The position numbers were made by a program, and so were the translations under genes. The notes below the pieces were generated by a model. That model searched no databases. It was not told where the DNA came from and saw nothing but the letters and a program-made list of their open reading frames with translations. Below are positions 1-8,351 of a stretch of DNA of 21,023 bases, piece by piece (position 1 is the first letter of the stretch; each line of letters opens with the position of its first letter). This DNA comes from Porphyromonadaceae bacterium UBA7042 (GTDB lineage: Bacteria; Bacteroidota; Bacteroidia; Bacteroidales; Muribaculaceae), in NCBI GenBank assembly GCA_002494015.1, contig DLAR01000064.1:8432-29454 (forward strand), given 5' to 3'.

Positions 1-229
1 GAGACAAACATCAAGCTGTTCAAGTCGTTTCAGGAAATGCAGTTGGAAGGAGTTGTCGCAACCGCTCAGGAACTTCACAACCGATTTTTCAATATCGGTG
101 TCCATAAGGTTGTTGAGCGCATGATAATAACGACATTTCAAGAACACAATCAGGAATGCCGTGCATTGATGGGCCGTGACTTCGAGCTTGGCACCATCAA
201 GAAATACGAGACCACTGCCCGCCTTTTCC
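1..229 (+). pseudogene. Remnant of a Bacteroidales tyrosine integrase (SAM-like N-terminal region)
   Basis: The frame is open from base 1, so the piece enters the window already truncated on the left. Its protein carries the pattern seen between the arm-binding and catalytic domains of Bacteroidales tyrosine recombinases: a helical stretch, then TTFQEHNQE near base 150, then GTIKKYETTARLFQ ending near base 229. In intact family members this helix is followed by the rest of the core-binding domain and by a catalytic domain with R-H-R-Y residues; none of that is present. After about base 229 the frame merely reads antisense through an alcohol dehydrogenase fragment and stops at 321. I therefore call a dead fragment, not a 94-residue gene. 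The family assignment rests on recognised residue patterns only; the absence of a catalytic domain is directly visible. Confidence 0.6.
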
Positions 230-316
230 AACAGCATCCTTCGGATCCAAAATTACCGGTACCGGTTTCTCAATCAATTCAAATTGTTCAGGATTTGTAT
301 ATGTCAGTGCTTTCAT
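230..316 (-). pseudogene. 5' fragment of a zinc-type alcohol dehydrogenase
   Basis: Reading the minus strand from an ATG at 316 gives MKALTYTNPEQFELIEKPVP and then VILDPKDAV. This is the usual amino terminus of GroES-like zinc-dependent alcohol or threonine dehydrogenases. After about codon 29 (base 230) the similarity ends, and the frame meets a stop within about ten codons, inside sequence that encodes the integrase remnant on the other strand. Only the first strand of the catalytic fold is left; zinc ligands and the NAD-binding domain are missing, so no function is possible. A perfect TAATTTTG (minus strand, 518-525) could be a left-over -7 element for it, about 200 bases upstream. The fragment is too short for a substrate call. 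Confidence 0.6.
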
Positions 317-321
317 CTTGA

Positions 322-790
322 ATCGCTTTATCATAATAACGGATTTTAGTGATTAATATACTCTTGAACCTGATGTTTTTGTCGGTTTTGATTGGCTATA
401 ACGCCTTTTAAGCGAGGGAAATGTTCTTGTATTCACGCAATGCATAAATCATCCTTATTGAGAGTGGCATATTGGTCAAGTGTCATTTCTCCAAGTTTTT
501 CAAGAGGAATTTGAATTCAAAATTACTGAGAAAATTTGAGATAACGGCGAAATTAACCTAAAATCACGGTCTCAAGCCACGGAAAAATTACTGATTCTGC
601 ACTTGCCGGCTGACTCAGCGGCCCTTAGAGGACGTTTCATAACAAATGTTAATCCAAAGTGGCAGCATCTTTCTGTTAACTCGTTATTACACCGAGGGAG
701 CATAGCTGTGGCTATGTCCTTCTTCGCATGTCAAAAATCATTCTCCGGAACACTCACTTGAATACTTTAAATAATTTCGGATACTCACTT
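322..790. other. AT-rich intergenic region without a recognisable gene
   Basis: No convincing coding frame is present on either strand. Base composition is visibly more AT-rich than the genes to the right, which fits decayed or foreign DNA. It holds a perfect 6-bp inverted repeat at 701-716, an imperfect GC-rich dyad around 605-622, and a minus-strand match to the Bacteroidota -7 element (TAnnTTTG) at 518-525. I see no good -7 element for the dehydrogenase that starts at 791; TAATTTCG just upstream of it is only a weak match. Confidence 0.5.
701..716. repeat. Small inverted repeat upstream of the dehydrogenase
   Basis: CATAGC and GCTATG form a perfect 6-bp stem around the loop TGTG. On the plus strand it is followed by TCCTTCTT, which is pyrimidine-rich but not a clear U-tract. 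It could be a weak terminator for anything transcribed from the left, a leader hairpin for the downstream gene, or part of a dispersed repeat. Nothing in the window decides between these. Confidence 0.4.
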
Positions 791-1552
791 ATGAAAACTG
801 TATTTATTACCGGCGGAGCCACCGGAATCGGGGCAGCAACAGTCAGAAAATTTGTCAACGAAGGGTGGAACACCGCCTTTATGGATATAAATGTGAAAGC
901 GGCTCAAGAGCTAATAGAAAGCATCAATCAGCCACAGCTGACTTTTTTTATCGAGGGTAACACATGCAACCGGGCCGACATTCACCGGGCCGTGGAGGAA
1001 ACAGTAGCCAGATTCGGCCATATCAACAGCGTGGTGGCCAACGCCGGCATTCATCGCAGCAATACCCTGCTCGACATCTCTGACGAGGAACTTGGCCTCG
1101 TGATTCAGACCAATATCTACGGGACGGTCAACACTCTGCGCGAGGCTGTGCCCCACATTATAGCCGCCGGTGGCGGCTCGGTGGTAATCAATGCCTCTGA
1201 CCAGTGGTTTGTCGGTAAACCCCACAGTTTTGCCTACGGACTGAGCAAAGGCGCAATCGGACAGATTACCCGCAGCCTCGCAATCGACCTCGGCCCGCAT
1301 GGAATAAGGGTCAACGCAGTGTGTCCCGGGACGATACACACCCCGCTCGTCGACAACCTGTTTGAGAAAATTTCCAAAAAAGAAAATCGCCCGGTCGAGG
1401 AATACTGGCGCGAGGAAAACGCTTTGTATGCCTGCGGGCGTGTCGGCACCCCCGAAGAAGTTGCCGAAATGATTTATTTCCTTGCCTGTGACAAGTCAAG
1501 TTTCTGCACCGGAGGCCACTATCTCATCGACGGCGGCCTCGTGGCAAAATAA
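791..1552 (+). CDS. Short-chain dehydrogenase/reductase (SDR), classical type
   Basis: A cytosolic NAD(P)-dependent oxidoreductase of 253 residues, the usual length for classical SDRs. It has the cofactor motif TGGATGIG at residues 7-14, an acidic residue (Asp32) after the second beta strand that favours NAD over NADP, NAG at 84-86, and the catalytic set Ser136, Tyr149 and Lys153 in YGLSK. The C-terminal FCTGGHYLIDGG motif is typical of FabG-like enzymes. A longer frame opens at 728, but the nucleotide-binding strand begins right after the ATG at 791 (MKTVFITGG), so I take that start. The gene stands alone on the plus strand; its 3' end faces the peptidase gene with only 10 bp between stops. 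The substrate cannot be told; sugar, polyol or hydroxy-acid oxidation are all possible. Confidence 0.9.
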   Translation: MKTVFITGGATGIGAATVRKFVNEGWNTAFMDINVKAAQELIESINQPQLTFFIEGNTCNRADIHRAVEETVARFGHINSVVANAGIHRSNTLLDISDEELGLVIQTNIYGTVNTLREAVPHIIAAGGGSVVINASDQWFVGKPHSFAYGLSKGAIGQITRSLAIDLGPHGIRVNAVCPGTIHTPLVDNLFEKISKKENRPVEEYWREENALYACGRVGTPEEVAEMIYFLACDKSSFCTGGHYLIDGGLVAK

Positions 1553-1562
1553 TGACAGCCGG

Positions 1563-2426
1563 CTAAAGAGCATTATAAGAGGATGAGAATGTGTCGCCGG
1601 CGGTTATATCGCCGGTCGACAGACCCTTGCGCAGCCATCGCGACCGCTGGGCCGAGGTGCCGTGATTGAAAGAATCAGGGACGGTGTAACCCTGTGCCTG
1701 TTTCTGAAGATAATCGTCGCCAATCTTGTTGGCGGCGTTAAGAGCCTCCTCTATGTCGCCGTCTTCGAGCGAATTAAACATTTTGTTGTCATGATGGGCC
1801 CAGACTCCGGCAAGGAAGTCGGCCTGAAGTTCAAGGCGCACACTGATTTTGTTGGCCTCGGTCTTAGATGTCCGGCCCATAGCCTGATGTGCATCGTCGA
1901 GTATACCGAGCAGATATTGCACATGATGCCCCACCTCGTGGGCGATGACATAGGCGTAGGCGAAATCACCGTCGGCACCGAGATTGCGCTTCATGTCGCG
2001 GAAAAACGACAGGTCGATATAGACACTTTGGTCGGCCGAGCAGTAAAACGGGCCGGTTGAAGCCGTGGCGCCGCCACAACCGCTCTGCACCGACCCTGAA
2101 AAAAGGACGAGCTTGGGCGGCTCATATTCGCGCCCCATCTGTGAGAACAGCTGTGTCCACACATCTTCGGTTCCAGCGAGAATCTGACGGGAAAAACGCG
2201 CAAGTTCCTCCTCCTCGGCCGTCGGGGTATAAGATTGTTCGGTCTGACTGCCGCCAAGTAGAGTGCCACTGTTGGACATGAGGACATCGAGAGGGTTTCC
2301 GCCCGAAATCCATGCAATAATGGCAGCAATAATCACCGCGCCGATGCCCGCACCGGCAATTTTGCGACCGCCGCCACCACGGCGGTCGTCAACGTTGGAA
2401 CTTTCGCGTCGTCCGTTCAGTCTCAT
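1563..2426 (-). CDS. Neutral zinc metallopeptidase, YpfJ family, membrane-anchored
   Basis: This 287-residue protein belongs to the YpfJ/KPN_02809 group of putative neutral zinc metallopeptidases. The layout is characteristic: a short charged N-terminus rich in Arg and Gly, one membrane helix at about residues 22-41, a low-complexity linker, then a peptidase domain. That domain contains a Cys pair (Cys117, Cys129) in the SGCGGA...FYCS region, the zinc motif HEVGH at 163-167, and a downstream glutamate (Glu199) in LELQADFLAG that probably supplies the third ligand. The orientation expected from the basic N-terminus puts the catalytic domain outside the cytoplasm. It follows murI by 11 bp on the same strand and is probably co-transcribed. 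The biological substrate of the family is not known to me. Confidence 0.9.
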   Translation of the reverse strand: MRLNGRRESSNVDDRRGGGGRKIAGAGIGAVIIAAIIAWISGGNPLDVLMSNSGTLLGGSQTEQSYTPTAEEEELARFSRQILAGTEDVWTQLFSQMGREYEPPKLVLFSGSVQSGCGGATASTGPFYCSADQSVYIDLSFFRDMKRNLGADGDFAYAYVIAHEVGHHVQYLLGILDDAHQAMGRTSKTEANKISVRLELQADFLAGVWAHHDNKMFNSLEDGDIEEALNAANKIGDDYLQKQAQGYTVPDSFNHGTSAQRSRWLRKGLSTGDITAGDTFSSSYNAL

Positions 2427-2437
2427 GAGCCTGTCTG

Positions 2438-3271
2438 TTACAAGTTAATATGTTTGACCTTTACCGGTTCGTTAAGGAAAATTCGGGCAAGGTCGTTGAA
2501 CTTGTCGGGGTTCTCAGTGGTCAGGTAGGTGCATGACGCGCCGGTCGTGCATTTTGCCGCCATTTCGGGATGGCGTTCAAGATAATCTTTCAGGCTTGCG
2601 GCCACGATGTCGCCTTGGGTGACAATCTTGGCTCTGTCGGCCACCTGCTGCTTGATTTTGGGGAGGAGCAGCGGGTAATGGGTGCAAGCGAGTACGACTG
2701 TATCGATGTCTGATGCCTGATTGAAAAGAGCCTCTACATATTTAGTAACAAAATAATCGGCTCCGGGTTGGTCATATTCCTTATTTTCTACCAGCGGGAC
2801 CCACATCGGGCACGGCTCGGAAACAGTTCGGAACGAGGGGAAGAACTTGGCAATCTCAATGTCATAGCTTCCGCTTGACACGGTTCCGGGAGTGCCGAGG
2901 ATACCGATTGTGCCGGCTGCCGACTCTCGGCCTATAGCCTCGACCGTAGGGCGGATTACGCCGAGAACGCGGCGGTCGGGGTCAAGACCGGGGAGGTCGT
3001 TCATCTGGATGGAACGCAGAGCTTTGGCCGACGCGGTGTTGCAAGCCAGTATCACGAGATGGCAGCCACGCTCAAAAAGTGACTTTACAGCCTCAAGCGT
3101 GAACTTGTAGACTACGTCAAAGGAGCGTGTCCCGTAAGGGGCGCGGGCGTTGTCGCCAAGATAGAGATAGTCATATTGCGGCATTGCCTTGCGGATTTCG
3201 CGAAGTATGGTCAAGCCGCCATAACCTGAATCAAAAACACCGATAGGGCCGGGAGCTGATGGATAGTTCAT
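2438..3271 (-). CDS. murI: Glutamate racemase
   Basis: MurI interconverts L- and D-glutamate in the cytosol and supplies D-glutamate for peptidoglycan. The 277-residue product has the family landmarks in order: GVFDSGYGGLT at 11-21 with Asp14 and Ser15, YLGDNARAPYG at 37-47, the first catalytic cysteine Cys77 in ACNTAS, and the second, Cys196, in ACTHYPLLL. The open frame extends to 3337, but its first 22 residues come from an AT-rich repeat and do not resemble MurI; the ATG at 3271 lies eight codons before the conserved GPIGVFDSG start, so I choose it. It follows nuoN after 102 bp that include a long hairpin, so it is likely a separate unit with the downstream peptidase. From memory, Bacteroidales murI often sits beside bamA and ompH/skp genes; here it does not. 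Confidence 0.95.
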   Translation of the reverse strand: MNYPSAPGPIGVFDSGYGGLTILREIRKAMPQYDYLYLGDNARAPYGTRSFDVVYKFTLEAVKSLFERGCHLVILACNTASAKALRSIQMNDLPGLDPDRRVLGVIRPTVEAIGRESAAGTIGILGTPGTVSSGSYDIEIAKFFPSFRTVSEPCPMWVPLVENKEYDQPGADYFVTKYVEALFNQASDIDTVVLACTHYPLLLPKIKQQVADRAKIVTQGDIVAASLKDYLERHPEMAAKCTTGASCTYLTTENPDKFNDLARIFLNEPVKVKHINL

Positions 3272-3312
3272 ATTTTTATCGGGTGAAATATTGAAATATC
3301 TGTTTATGTAAA

Positions 3313-3355
3313 GAAATTGGCAATTGTCAATTATCAATTGTCAATTGCCAATTTC
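3313..3355 (-). terminator. Heptamer-repeat hairpin between nuoN and murI, possible terminator
   Basis: Successive heptamers CAATTGT, CAATTAT, CAATTGT and CAATTGC run through this stretch and fold back on themselves. Arms 3313-3326 and 3342-3355 are perfectly complementary over 14 bp; after one T-T mismatch, five more pairs close a three-base loop. On the minus strand the stem is followed by TTTCTTTACAT, so it could end the nuo-atp transcript 18 nt after the nuoN stop, although the stem is AT-rich. The symmetric core would work equally in either direction. Whether it acts as terminator, transcript-end protector or is just a dispersed repeat is inference. Confidence 0.55.
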
Positions 3356-3373
3356 CTTTATTGTGTTAAAACT

Positions 3374-4825
3374 TTATGGAAGAACCACTGTCAGGAGGTA
3401 GTCGTAGACAGGACTCACGATACCGACGAGAATGATGCCGGCAACACAGATCCACAGGCCGAGACGCTCGCTGCAAGCGGAGCGGAAGGTGGGGAGCGGA
3501 GTGTCGGTTTCGTTGATGAACATTGCCTTTACAACCAAGAGGTAATAGTAGAGAGAGATGATTGTGTTAAGCAACGCGATGAAAATCAACACATACATTT
3601 CAGGGGTTCCCTGCTGCGCAGCCGATGTAAAGATGAAGAACTTGCTGAAGAATCCTGCAAAGGGAGGAATACCGGCAAGCGAGAACATCGCGAGCATCAT
3701 CGTGAACGCAAGGCGGGGATTGGTCTTGTAAAGGCCGTTATAGTCGGTCATGTCAATCTTGCCGGTGGCATTCTCGATTGAGCCGATGACTCCGAAGGCG
3801 GCAAGGTTGGAGAAGATGTAGACGAGAACGTAGTACATCAACGCCGAGATGCCCATGTAGTCAAAGGCTATCACGCCGAGCATGATATAACCGGCCTGAG
3901 ATATAGACGAGAACGCGAGGAAACGCTTCATGTTGCGCTGACGCATCGCAAAGAGGTTGCCGATTGTAATGGTAAGGATGATGATGGCATAAAGCATCCA
4001 TTCCCAAGCCTGCTCATAGACTGTGCCGAATACCTGAGTCAGCACCACGAGGAAGGCAAACGCTGCCGAGCCCTTGGAGATGACCGAAAGGTAGGAAGTG
4101 ACCGAGGTTGGCGCGCCCTGATAAACGTCGGCTGTCCACAAGTGGAACGGGACAAGCGAGAGCTTGAAACCGAAACCGGCAATCACGAAAGCGAGGGCGA
4201 CGATGAGCATGACGCTCATTGCCGAGCCGCCAAAGAGCGACATGGCAATACCGTCGTAGTAAAGAGTGCCTGCGATACCGTAGACAAACGACAGACCCAT
4301 CAGAAGGATGGCCGACGAGAAGACGGCGGTGAGGATGTACTTGATAGCGGCCTCATGGCTTTCATAACGGTTCTTGTCAAATGCCACCATCGCGGCGAGA
4401 GGCAGCGAGGCGGTTTCGAGACCGATGATGAAGATGAGGAAATGACCGCTCGAAATCATGAAGTACATGCCGAGCAGGGTCAGGAGAATCAATTCATAGA
4501 ACTCGCCGCGACGCACAGCGGTAAACTCGCTGTTGGCCCACTTGATTGACTGGATAAGTACAATCAGAACGCCCACGTTGAGGATGTTCTTGATTGCGAC
4601 GATAGCGGGAGACGTGGCATACATTCCGGCAAAAGCCACTGCGCCATCCTTTACCGAGGGGCAAAGAAGGCCGAAAGCGGTCAGGAGCGCAAAAAGCACG
4701 CATGTGACAACAGGAAGTGCTCCTTGGGCTTTCTTGCTGAAAAATGTATCATAGAGGAAGACTAATAGGAATACGATTAACAATCCTATTTCTTGCTTCA
4801 TTGCTAAAAACTGTGAGTAATCCAT
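3374..4825 (-). CDS. nuoN: Complex I proton-pumping subunit NuoN
   Basis: NuoN is the antiporter-like subunit nearest the quinone-binding region in the membrane arm. The product has 483 residues and about 14 hydrophobic segments. The ionisable residues needed for pumping are visible: Glu137 in FIIGLETASLP (TM5), Lys221 in GFGFKLSLVPFHLW (TM7), Lys251 in SVISKGSAA (TM8), and a late lysine in PPFAGFFSKFF (TM12). The start at 4825 follows the nuoM stop by 16 bp; a second Met eight codons later is possible. It is the last gene of the nuo-atp cluster, and the hairpin behind it may close the operon. It is of normal length and shows no break. Confidence 0.97.
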   Translation of the reverse strand: MDYSQFLAMKQEIGLLIVFLLVFLYDTFFSKKAQGALPVVTCVLFALLTAFGLLCPSVKDGAVAFAGMYATSPAIVAIKNILNVGVLIVLIQSIKWANSEFTAVRRGEFYELILLTLLGMYFMISSGHFLIFIIGLETASLPLAAMVAFDKNRYESHEAAIKYILTAVFSSAILLMGLSFVYGIAGTLYYDGIAMSLFGGSAMSVMLIVALAFVIAGFGFKLSLVPFHLWTADVYQGAPTSVTSYLSVISKGSAAFAFLVVLTQVFGTVYEQAWEWMLYAIIILTITIGNLFAMRQRNMKRFLAFSSISQAGYIMLGVIAFDYMGISALMYYVLVYIFSNLAAFGVIGSIENATGKIDMTDYNGLYKTNPRLAFTMMLAMFSLAGIPPFAGFFSKFFIFTSAAQQGTPEMYVLIFIALLNTIISLYYYLLVVKAMFINETDTPLPTFRSACSERLGLWICVAGIILVGIVSPVYDYLLTVVLP

Positions 4826-4841
4826 TGCTATTAATCTGTGA

Positions 4842-6347
4842 TTAGTTCATTCCGAGAACGGTGAAGATCTGAGGACTGAAAGTGAACTTGATGAGATCGG
4901 CAAAGAAGTTGGGGAAACAGCCGATAGCTGCGACGCAAACAATGAGCGAGGCAGTAGCGAAACGTTCCCACCATGTAGCATCGGTCAACGACAGGTGGTG
5001 CTCATCCTGAACTGGCCCGTAAAGGAGCTTGCCGACAACGCGGAGGATGTAGACGGCGGTTGTCACGATAGAGCTGCATGCCACGATGGTGAACACACGG
5101 TGGAACATGTCAGAGTGCTGGAACGAGCCGACGAAAATTGTCATCTCGGCAACGAAACCGCTGAGGCCGGGGAGACCGAGCGATGCCATACCGGCGATAA
5201 CGTAGCAGACCGACAGGTAAGGCATGATGCGCATCAAACCGCCCATCTCGCGGATGTCGCGGGTGTGGGTGCGACCGTAAATCATACCGATGAGGGCGAA
5301 GAAAAGGGCAGTCATGAGACCGTGGGAGAGCATCTGCATGATGGCACCTGTCATCGCGGTGGTGTTAAGCATCAGGATGGCGAAAAGAACGAGACCGCAG
5401 TGTGACACCGACGAGTAGGCGTTGATGTACTTGAGGTCGTTCTGGACACACGCGCTGAACGCACCGTAGACAACCGAGATGCCCGTGAGGATAAGGAATA
5501 TCCATGCAAGCTCGTTGGCCGCCTGAGGCATCAGGTAGATAGCCACGCGAAAACAGCCGTAACCGCCGAGTTTCATGAGCACGCCGGCGTGGAGCATCGA
5601 GACAGCCGTGGGAGCCGACGCGTGACCGTCGGGACTCCATGTGTGGAACGGGAACATCGCGCCGAGCACACCGAAACCGACAAATGTCATGGGGAACAGG
5701 AAACGCTGCCAGCCGGGAGCGATTGCATCATTGGCGGCAATCTCAAGAATGTTCCAAGTCAGAGGGGCGCCCTCGGGGGCCGAGTGATAGTAGATGCCGA
5801 TGAGTCCGAGCATCAGGAATGCCGAGCCGCCCATGAGCATCAGGGTAAGTTTCATTGCCGAATAGTTCTTGTTGCCGCTGCCCCACACGCCGATGAGAAG
5901 GTACATGGGGATAAGGGCGACCTCATAGAACATGAACATGGTGAAAAGGTCAATCGAGATGAAGAAACCGTAGACACCGGTCGACAGAAGGATGAGCCAA
6001 AGGAAGAATTCCTTGGGCTGGGGAATCTGCCAAGATGCGAAACTGCCGGTGAAAAGAATAATCGACGACAGAAGTAGCATGGCAATTGAGATGCCGTCGA
6101 CACCGACAGCGAGATTGATATTCAAGGGGGCGAACCATGTCCAAGAATCAACATAGAGCATGGGGGCATCAGCACCGGCCGACCGCTGGCACAGATAATC
6201 GACAAGCAACCACACCGACAGGGCGATAAGCGCGGTGGAGCCGGTCACGGCTACGGCGCGTATCTGCTTGATGTCCCGGCAGAGGGCAAGCCCGAGGAGC
6301 ATTACCAAGGGGATTACCACAAAGTAGATTAATATATTGGAAAACAT
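4842..6347 (-). CDS. nuoM: Complex I proton-pumping subunit NuoM
   Basis: The middle antiporter-like subunit of the membrane arm, 501 residues, predominantly membrane helices. Glu142 in MFMFYEVALIPMYL is the conserved TM5 glutamate, Lys259 in GVLMKLGGYG the TM8 lysine, Lys306 in QNDLKYINAYSSVSH a conserved loop residue, and Glu401 in GFVAEMTIFVGSF the TM12 glutamate that marks NuoM. The odd point is TM7: family members usually have a lysine five residues before PLH or PFH, but here the segment reads GFGVLGAMFPFHTW with Leu228 in that place. NuoL and NuoN in this same cluster keep their TM7 lysines. The gene lies 36 bp after nuoL and 16 bp before nuoN, so it is translated from the common transcript. 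Confidence 0.97.
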   Translation of the reverse strand: MFSNILIYFVVIPLVMLLGLALCRDIKQIRAVAVTGSTALIALSVWLLVDYLCQRSAGADAPMLYVDSWTWFAPLNINLAVGVDGISIAMLLLSSIILFTGSFASWQIPQPKEFFLWLILLSTGVYGFFISIDLFTMFMFYEVALIPMYLLIGVWGSGNKNYSAMKLTLMLMGGSAFLMLGLIGIYYHSAPEGAPLTWNILEIAANDAIAPGWQRFLFPMTFVGFGVLGAMFPFHTWSPDGHASAPTAVSMLHAGVLMKLGGYGCFRVAIYLMPQAANELAWIFLILTGISVVYGAFSACVQNDLKYINAYSSVSHCGLVLFAILMLNTTAMTGAIMQMLSHGLMTALFFALIGMIYGRTHTRDIREMGGLMRIMPYLSVCYVIAGMASLGLPGLSGFVAEMTIFVGSFQHSDMFHRVFTIVACSSIVTTAVYILRVVGKLLYGPVQDEHHLSLTDATWWERFATASLIVCVAAIGCFPNFFADLIKFTFSPQIFTVLGMN

Positions 6348-6383
6348 ATCGTTACTATATTTACAGTATTATCACTAACTTCA

Positions 6384-8345
6384 TCAGAGGACACAAACGG
6401 CGGTGACAGCTCCGAGGATAAGGGCACCGATGAGGTACCACCATATATACATCTGCACCTTGCCGCTCTGGAAACCTTTGATGGCCGACGACGCCTGATT
6501 GGTCACATAGGCGAGACCGTTCATGGTTCCGTCGATGACATGACGGTCAAACCATGCGATGGGTTTGCAGATTCCGTCAAAGATGATGCGGCGGGTGATA
6601 AAGAGATAAATCTCGTCCCAGTAGAAACGGCGGTGGGCAGCCTCCCAAAGCCAGCGGCAGGAATCGGCCATAGCTTTCGGGTTGTCGTTCTTGCGGATAT
6701 AGAGGTGACGAGCAAGAAGGATGGCGATAACTGCGACAGCAATGCTGATGCCGGCATATAGCCAGTTGATGTGGATGGTATATTCATGTCCCTCCCATGT
6801 CACGAATTTCCCGAAGGGGATAAAGCCGTCAACAATCGAGATGAGGGCGAGAATGATAAGGGGCAATGTCATTGTCCACGGTGCGTCGTGAGGGAGTGAG
6901 GCATGTCCGTGACCGTGGGCATTTTCCTTGGCACGTTCCTCATAATCGGGATCGTCCCACCAGAAGATAAGGTAGTAGAGACGGAACATGTAGAACGCGG
7001 TCATACCGGCGACCATCGTCATCCACACACCCCAGAAGATGTGGTTCTCGTAACACGCGCTCAGGATTTCATCCTTGGAGAAGAATCCCGAGAAGGGGGG
7101 GATACCCGAGATGGCGAGACAGCCGATGAGGAATGTGATGTGGGTGACAGGCATGTACTTGCGCAGACCGCCCATCGCTGTGTAATTGTTGGAGTGAACG
7201 GCATGAATCAGGGCACCTGCACCGAGGAACAGGAGGGCCTTGAACATCGCGTGGGTAAAGAGGTGGAACATGGAGGCCATGTAACCGAGGCCCTCGTGGA
7301 TTTCGGGACGGGCAACACCGAGGCCCACCATCATGAATGCAATCTGAGAGATTGTCGAGAAGGCAAGCACACGCTTGATGTCAATCTGAGTGCAGGCAAC
7401 GACAGCGGCATAAAATGCGGTGACTGCTCCGACAACGGTGACAAACATCAACGAGGCTTCCTCAAGCAGATAGAGAGGGAACAGACGTGCTACGAGGTAG
7501 ACACCGGCGACCACCATCGTGGCTGCGTGGATGAGGGCCGAAACGGGAGTTGGGCCTTCCATCGCGTCAGGGAGCCAGATGTGGAGCGGCATCATAGCCG
7601 ATTTACCCATACCGCCGGTGAAGATAAGGACGAGGGCCCAAGTCAACGCCGAGGCACCCATGAAGGTGGCGCCGCCGAAGCTGGAGAACACCGCCTGAGG
7701 ATTGCTGCACAAGGTCTTGAAGTCAAAGGTCCCGGTATAGTAGGAGAGAACGAGGATACCGATGAGGAAACCGAGGTCGGCAAAACGGGTGACAATGAAC
7801 GCCTTCTTGGACGCGGCCACAGCCGAAGGAAGGGTATAATAGAAACCGATGAGGAGGAACGACGAGGCTCCCACGAGCTCCCAGAAGATGTACATCTGGA
7901 AAATGTTGGTAGCGACAACGAGTCCGAGCATCGAAAAGCTGAACAGCGACAGGAAAGCGTAGTAACGCTGGAATCCGCGCTCGCCGTGCATGTAGCCGAG
8001 CGAATAGAGGTGAACCATGAACGAAATCGTCGGAATGACGATGAGCATCATGGCCGAGATGGGATCAAGCAGGAAACCGAGCTTGATGACGAGCTTGTCG
8101 GTAAACTGAAGCCATGTCTGGTTAAAAGCGACAAACTGCAGGCGGTCAGTGCCGTCGACAAAAAGCGGGTTGCCCGAGAAGAAGTAGGTGAACGCCGTGT
8201 AATAGGACAAAACCAACACGGTTCCCATGCCGAGCGTTCCGAGGACACCGGCGAGTTTTGGGCTCATCTTGACGCCACCGAGTCCCAACAGAAGGAACAT
8301 AAAGAGGGGGATGGCGAGAATAAGAATAGGTATTGTAATATCCAT
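6384..8345 (-). CDS. nuoL: Complex I proton-pumping subunit NuoL
   Basis: The distal antiporter-like subunit, 653 residues, with the long lateral helix expected at the C-terminal end before a last membrane anchor (YIWWYLIGALILG). Visible pump residues are Glu156 in IFWELVGASSFLL (TM5), Asp190 in TRFADLGF (TM6), Lys248 in GGMGKSAMMPLHIWLPD (TM7), Lys369 in THAMFKALLFLGAGA and Lys424 in PPFSGFFSKDEIL (TM12). A soluble loop around residues 470-500 is rich in His and charged residues (ENAHGHGHA). Length agrees with the 610-660 residues normal for the family. It follows nuoK by 6 bp. On the opposite strand there is a long open frame, which is only a compositional shadow of this gene. Confidence 0.97.
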   Translation of the reverse strand: MDITIPILILAIPLFMFLLLGLGGVKMSPKLAGVLGTLGMGTVLVLSYYTAFTYFFSGNPLFVDGTDRLQFVAFNQTWLQFTDKLVIKLGFLLDPISAMMLIVIPTISFMVHLYSLGYMHGERGFQRYYAFLSLFSFSMLGLVVATNIFQMYIFWELVGASSFLLIGFYYTLPSAVAASKKAFIVTRFADLGFLIGILVLSYYTGTFDFKTLCSNPQAVFSSFGGATFMGASALTWALVLIFTGGMGKSAMMPLHIWLPDAMEGPTPVSALIHAATMVVAGVYLVARLFPLYLLEEASLMFVTVVGAVTAFYAAVVACTQIDIKRVLAFSTISQIAFMMVGLGVARPEIHEGLGYMASMFHLFTHAMFKALLFLGAGALIHAVHSNNYTAMGGLRKYMPVTHITFLIGCLAISGIPPFSGFFSKDEILSACYENHIFWGVWMTMVAGMTAFYMFRLYYLIFWWDDPDYEERAKENAHGHGHASLPHDAPWTMTLPLIILALISIVDGFIPFGKFVTWEGHEYTIHINWLYAGISIAVAVIAILLARHLYIRKNDNPKAMADSCRWLWEAAHRRFYWDEIYLFITRRIIFDGICKPIAWFDRHVIDGTMNGLAYVTNQASSAIKGFQSGKVQMYIWWYLIGALILGAVTAVCVL

Positions 8346-8351
8346 AGCGTT

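Noticed and set aside
1597..1615. Inverted repeat CCGGCG/CGCCGG near the 3' end of the peptidase gene
   Set aside because: It lies inside the coding sequence, is short, and lacks a T-tract, so I do not call it a terminator.
3272..3337. N-terminal extension of the murI frame by 22 codons
   Set aside because: The added residues are encoded by the heptamer repeat and AT-rich spacer and do not resemble MurI; the start at 3271 fits the family.
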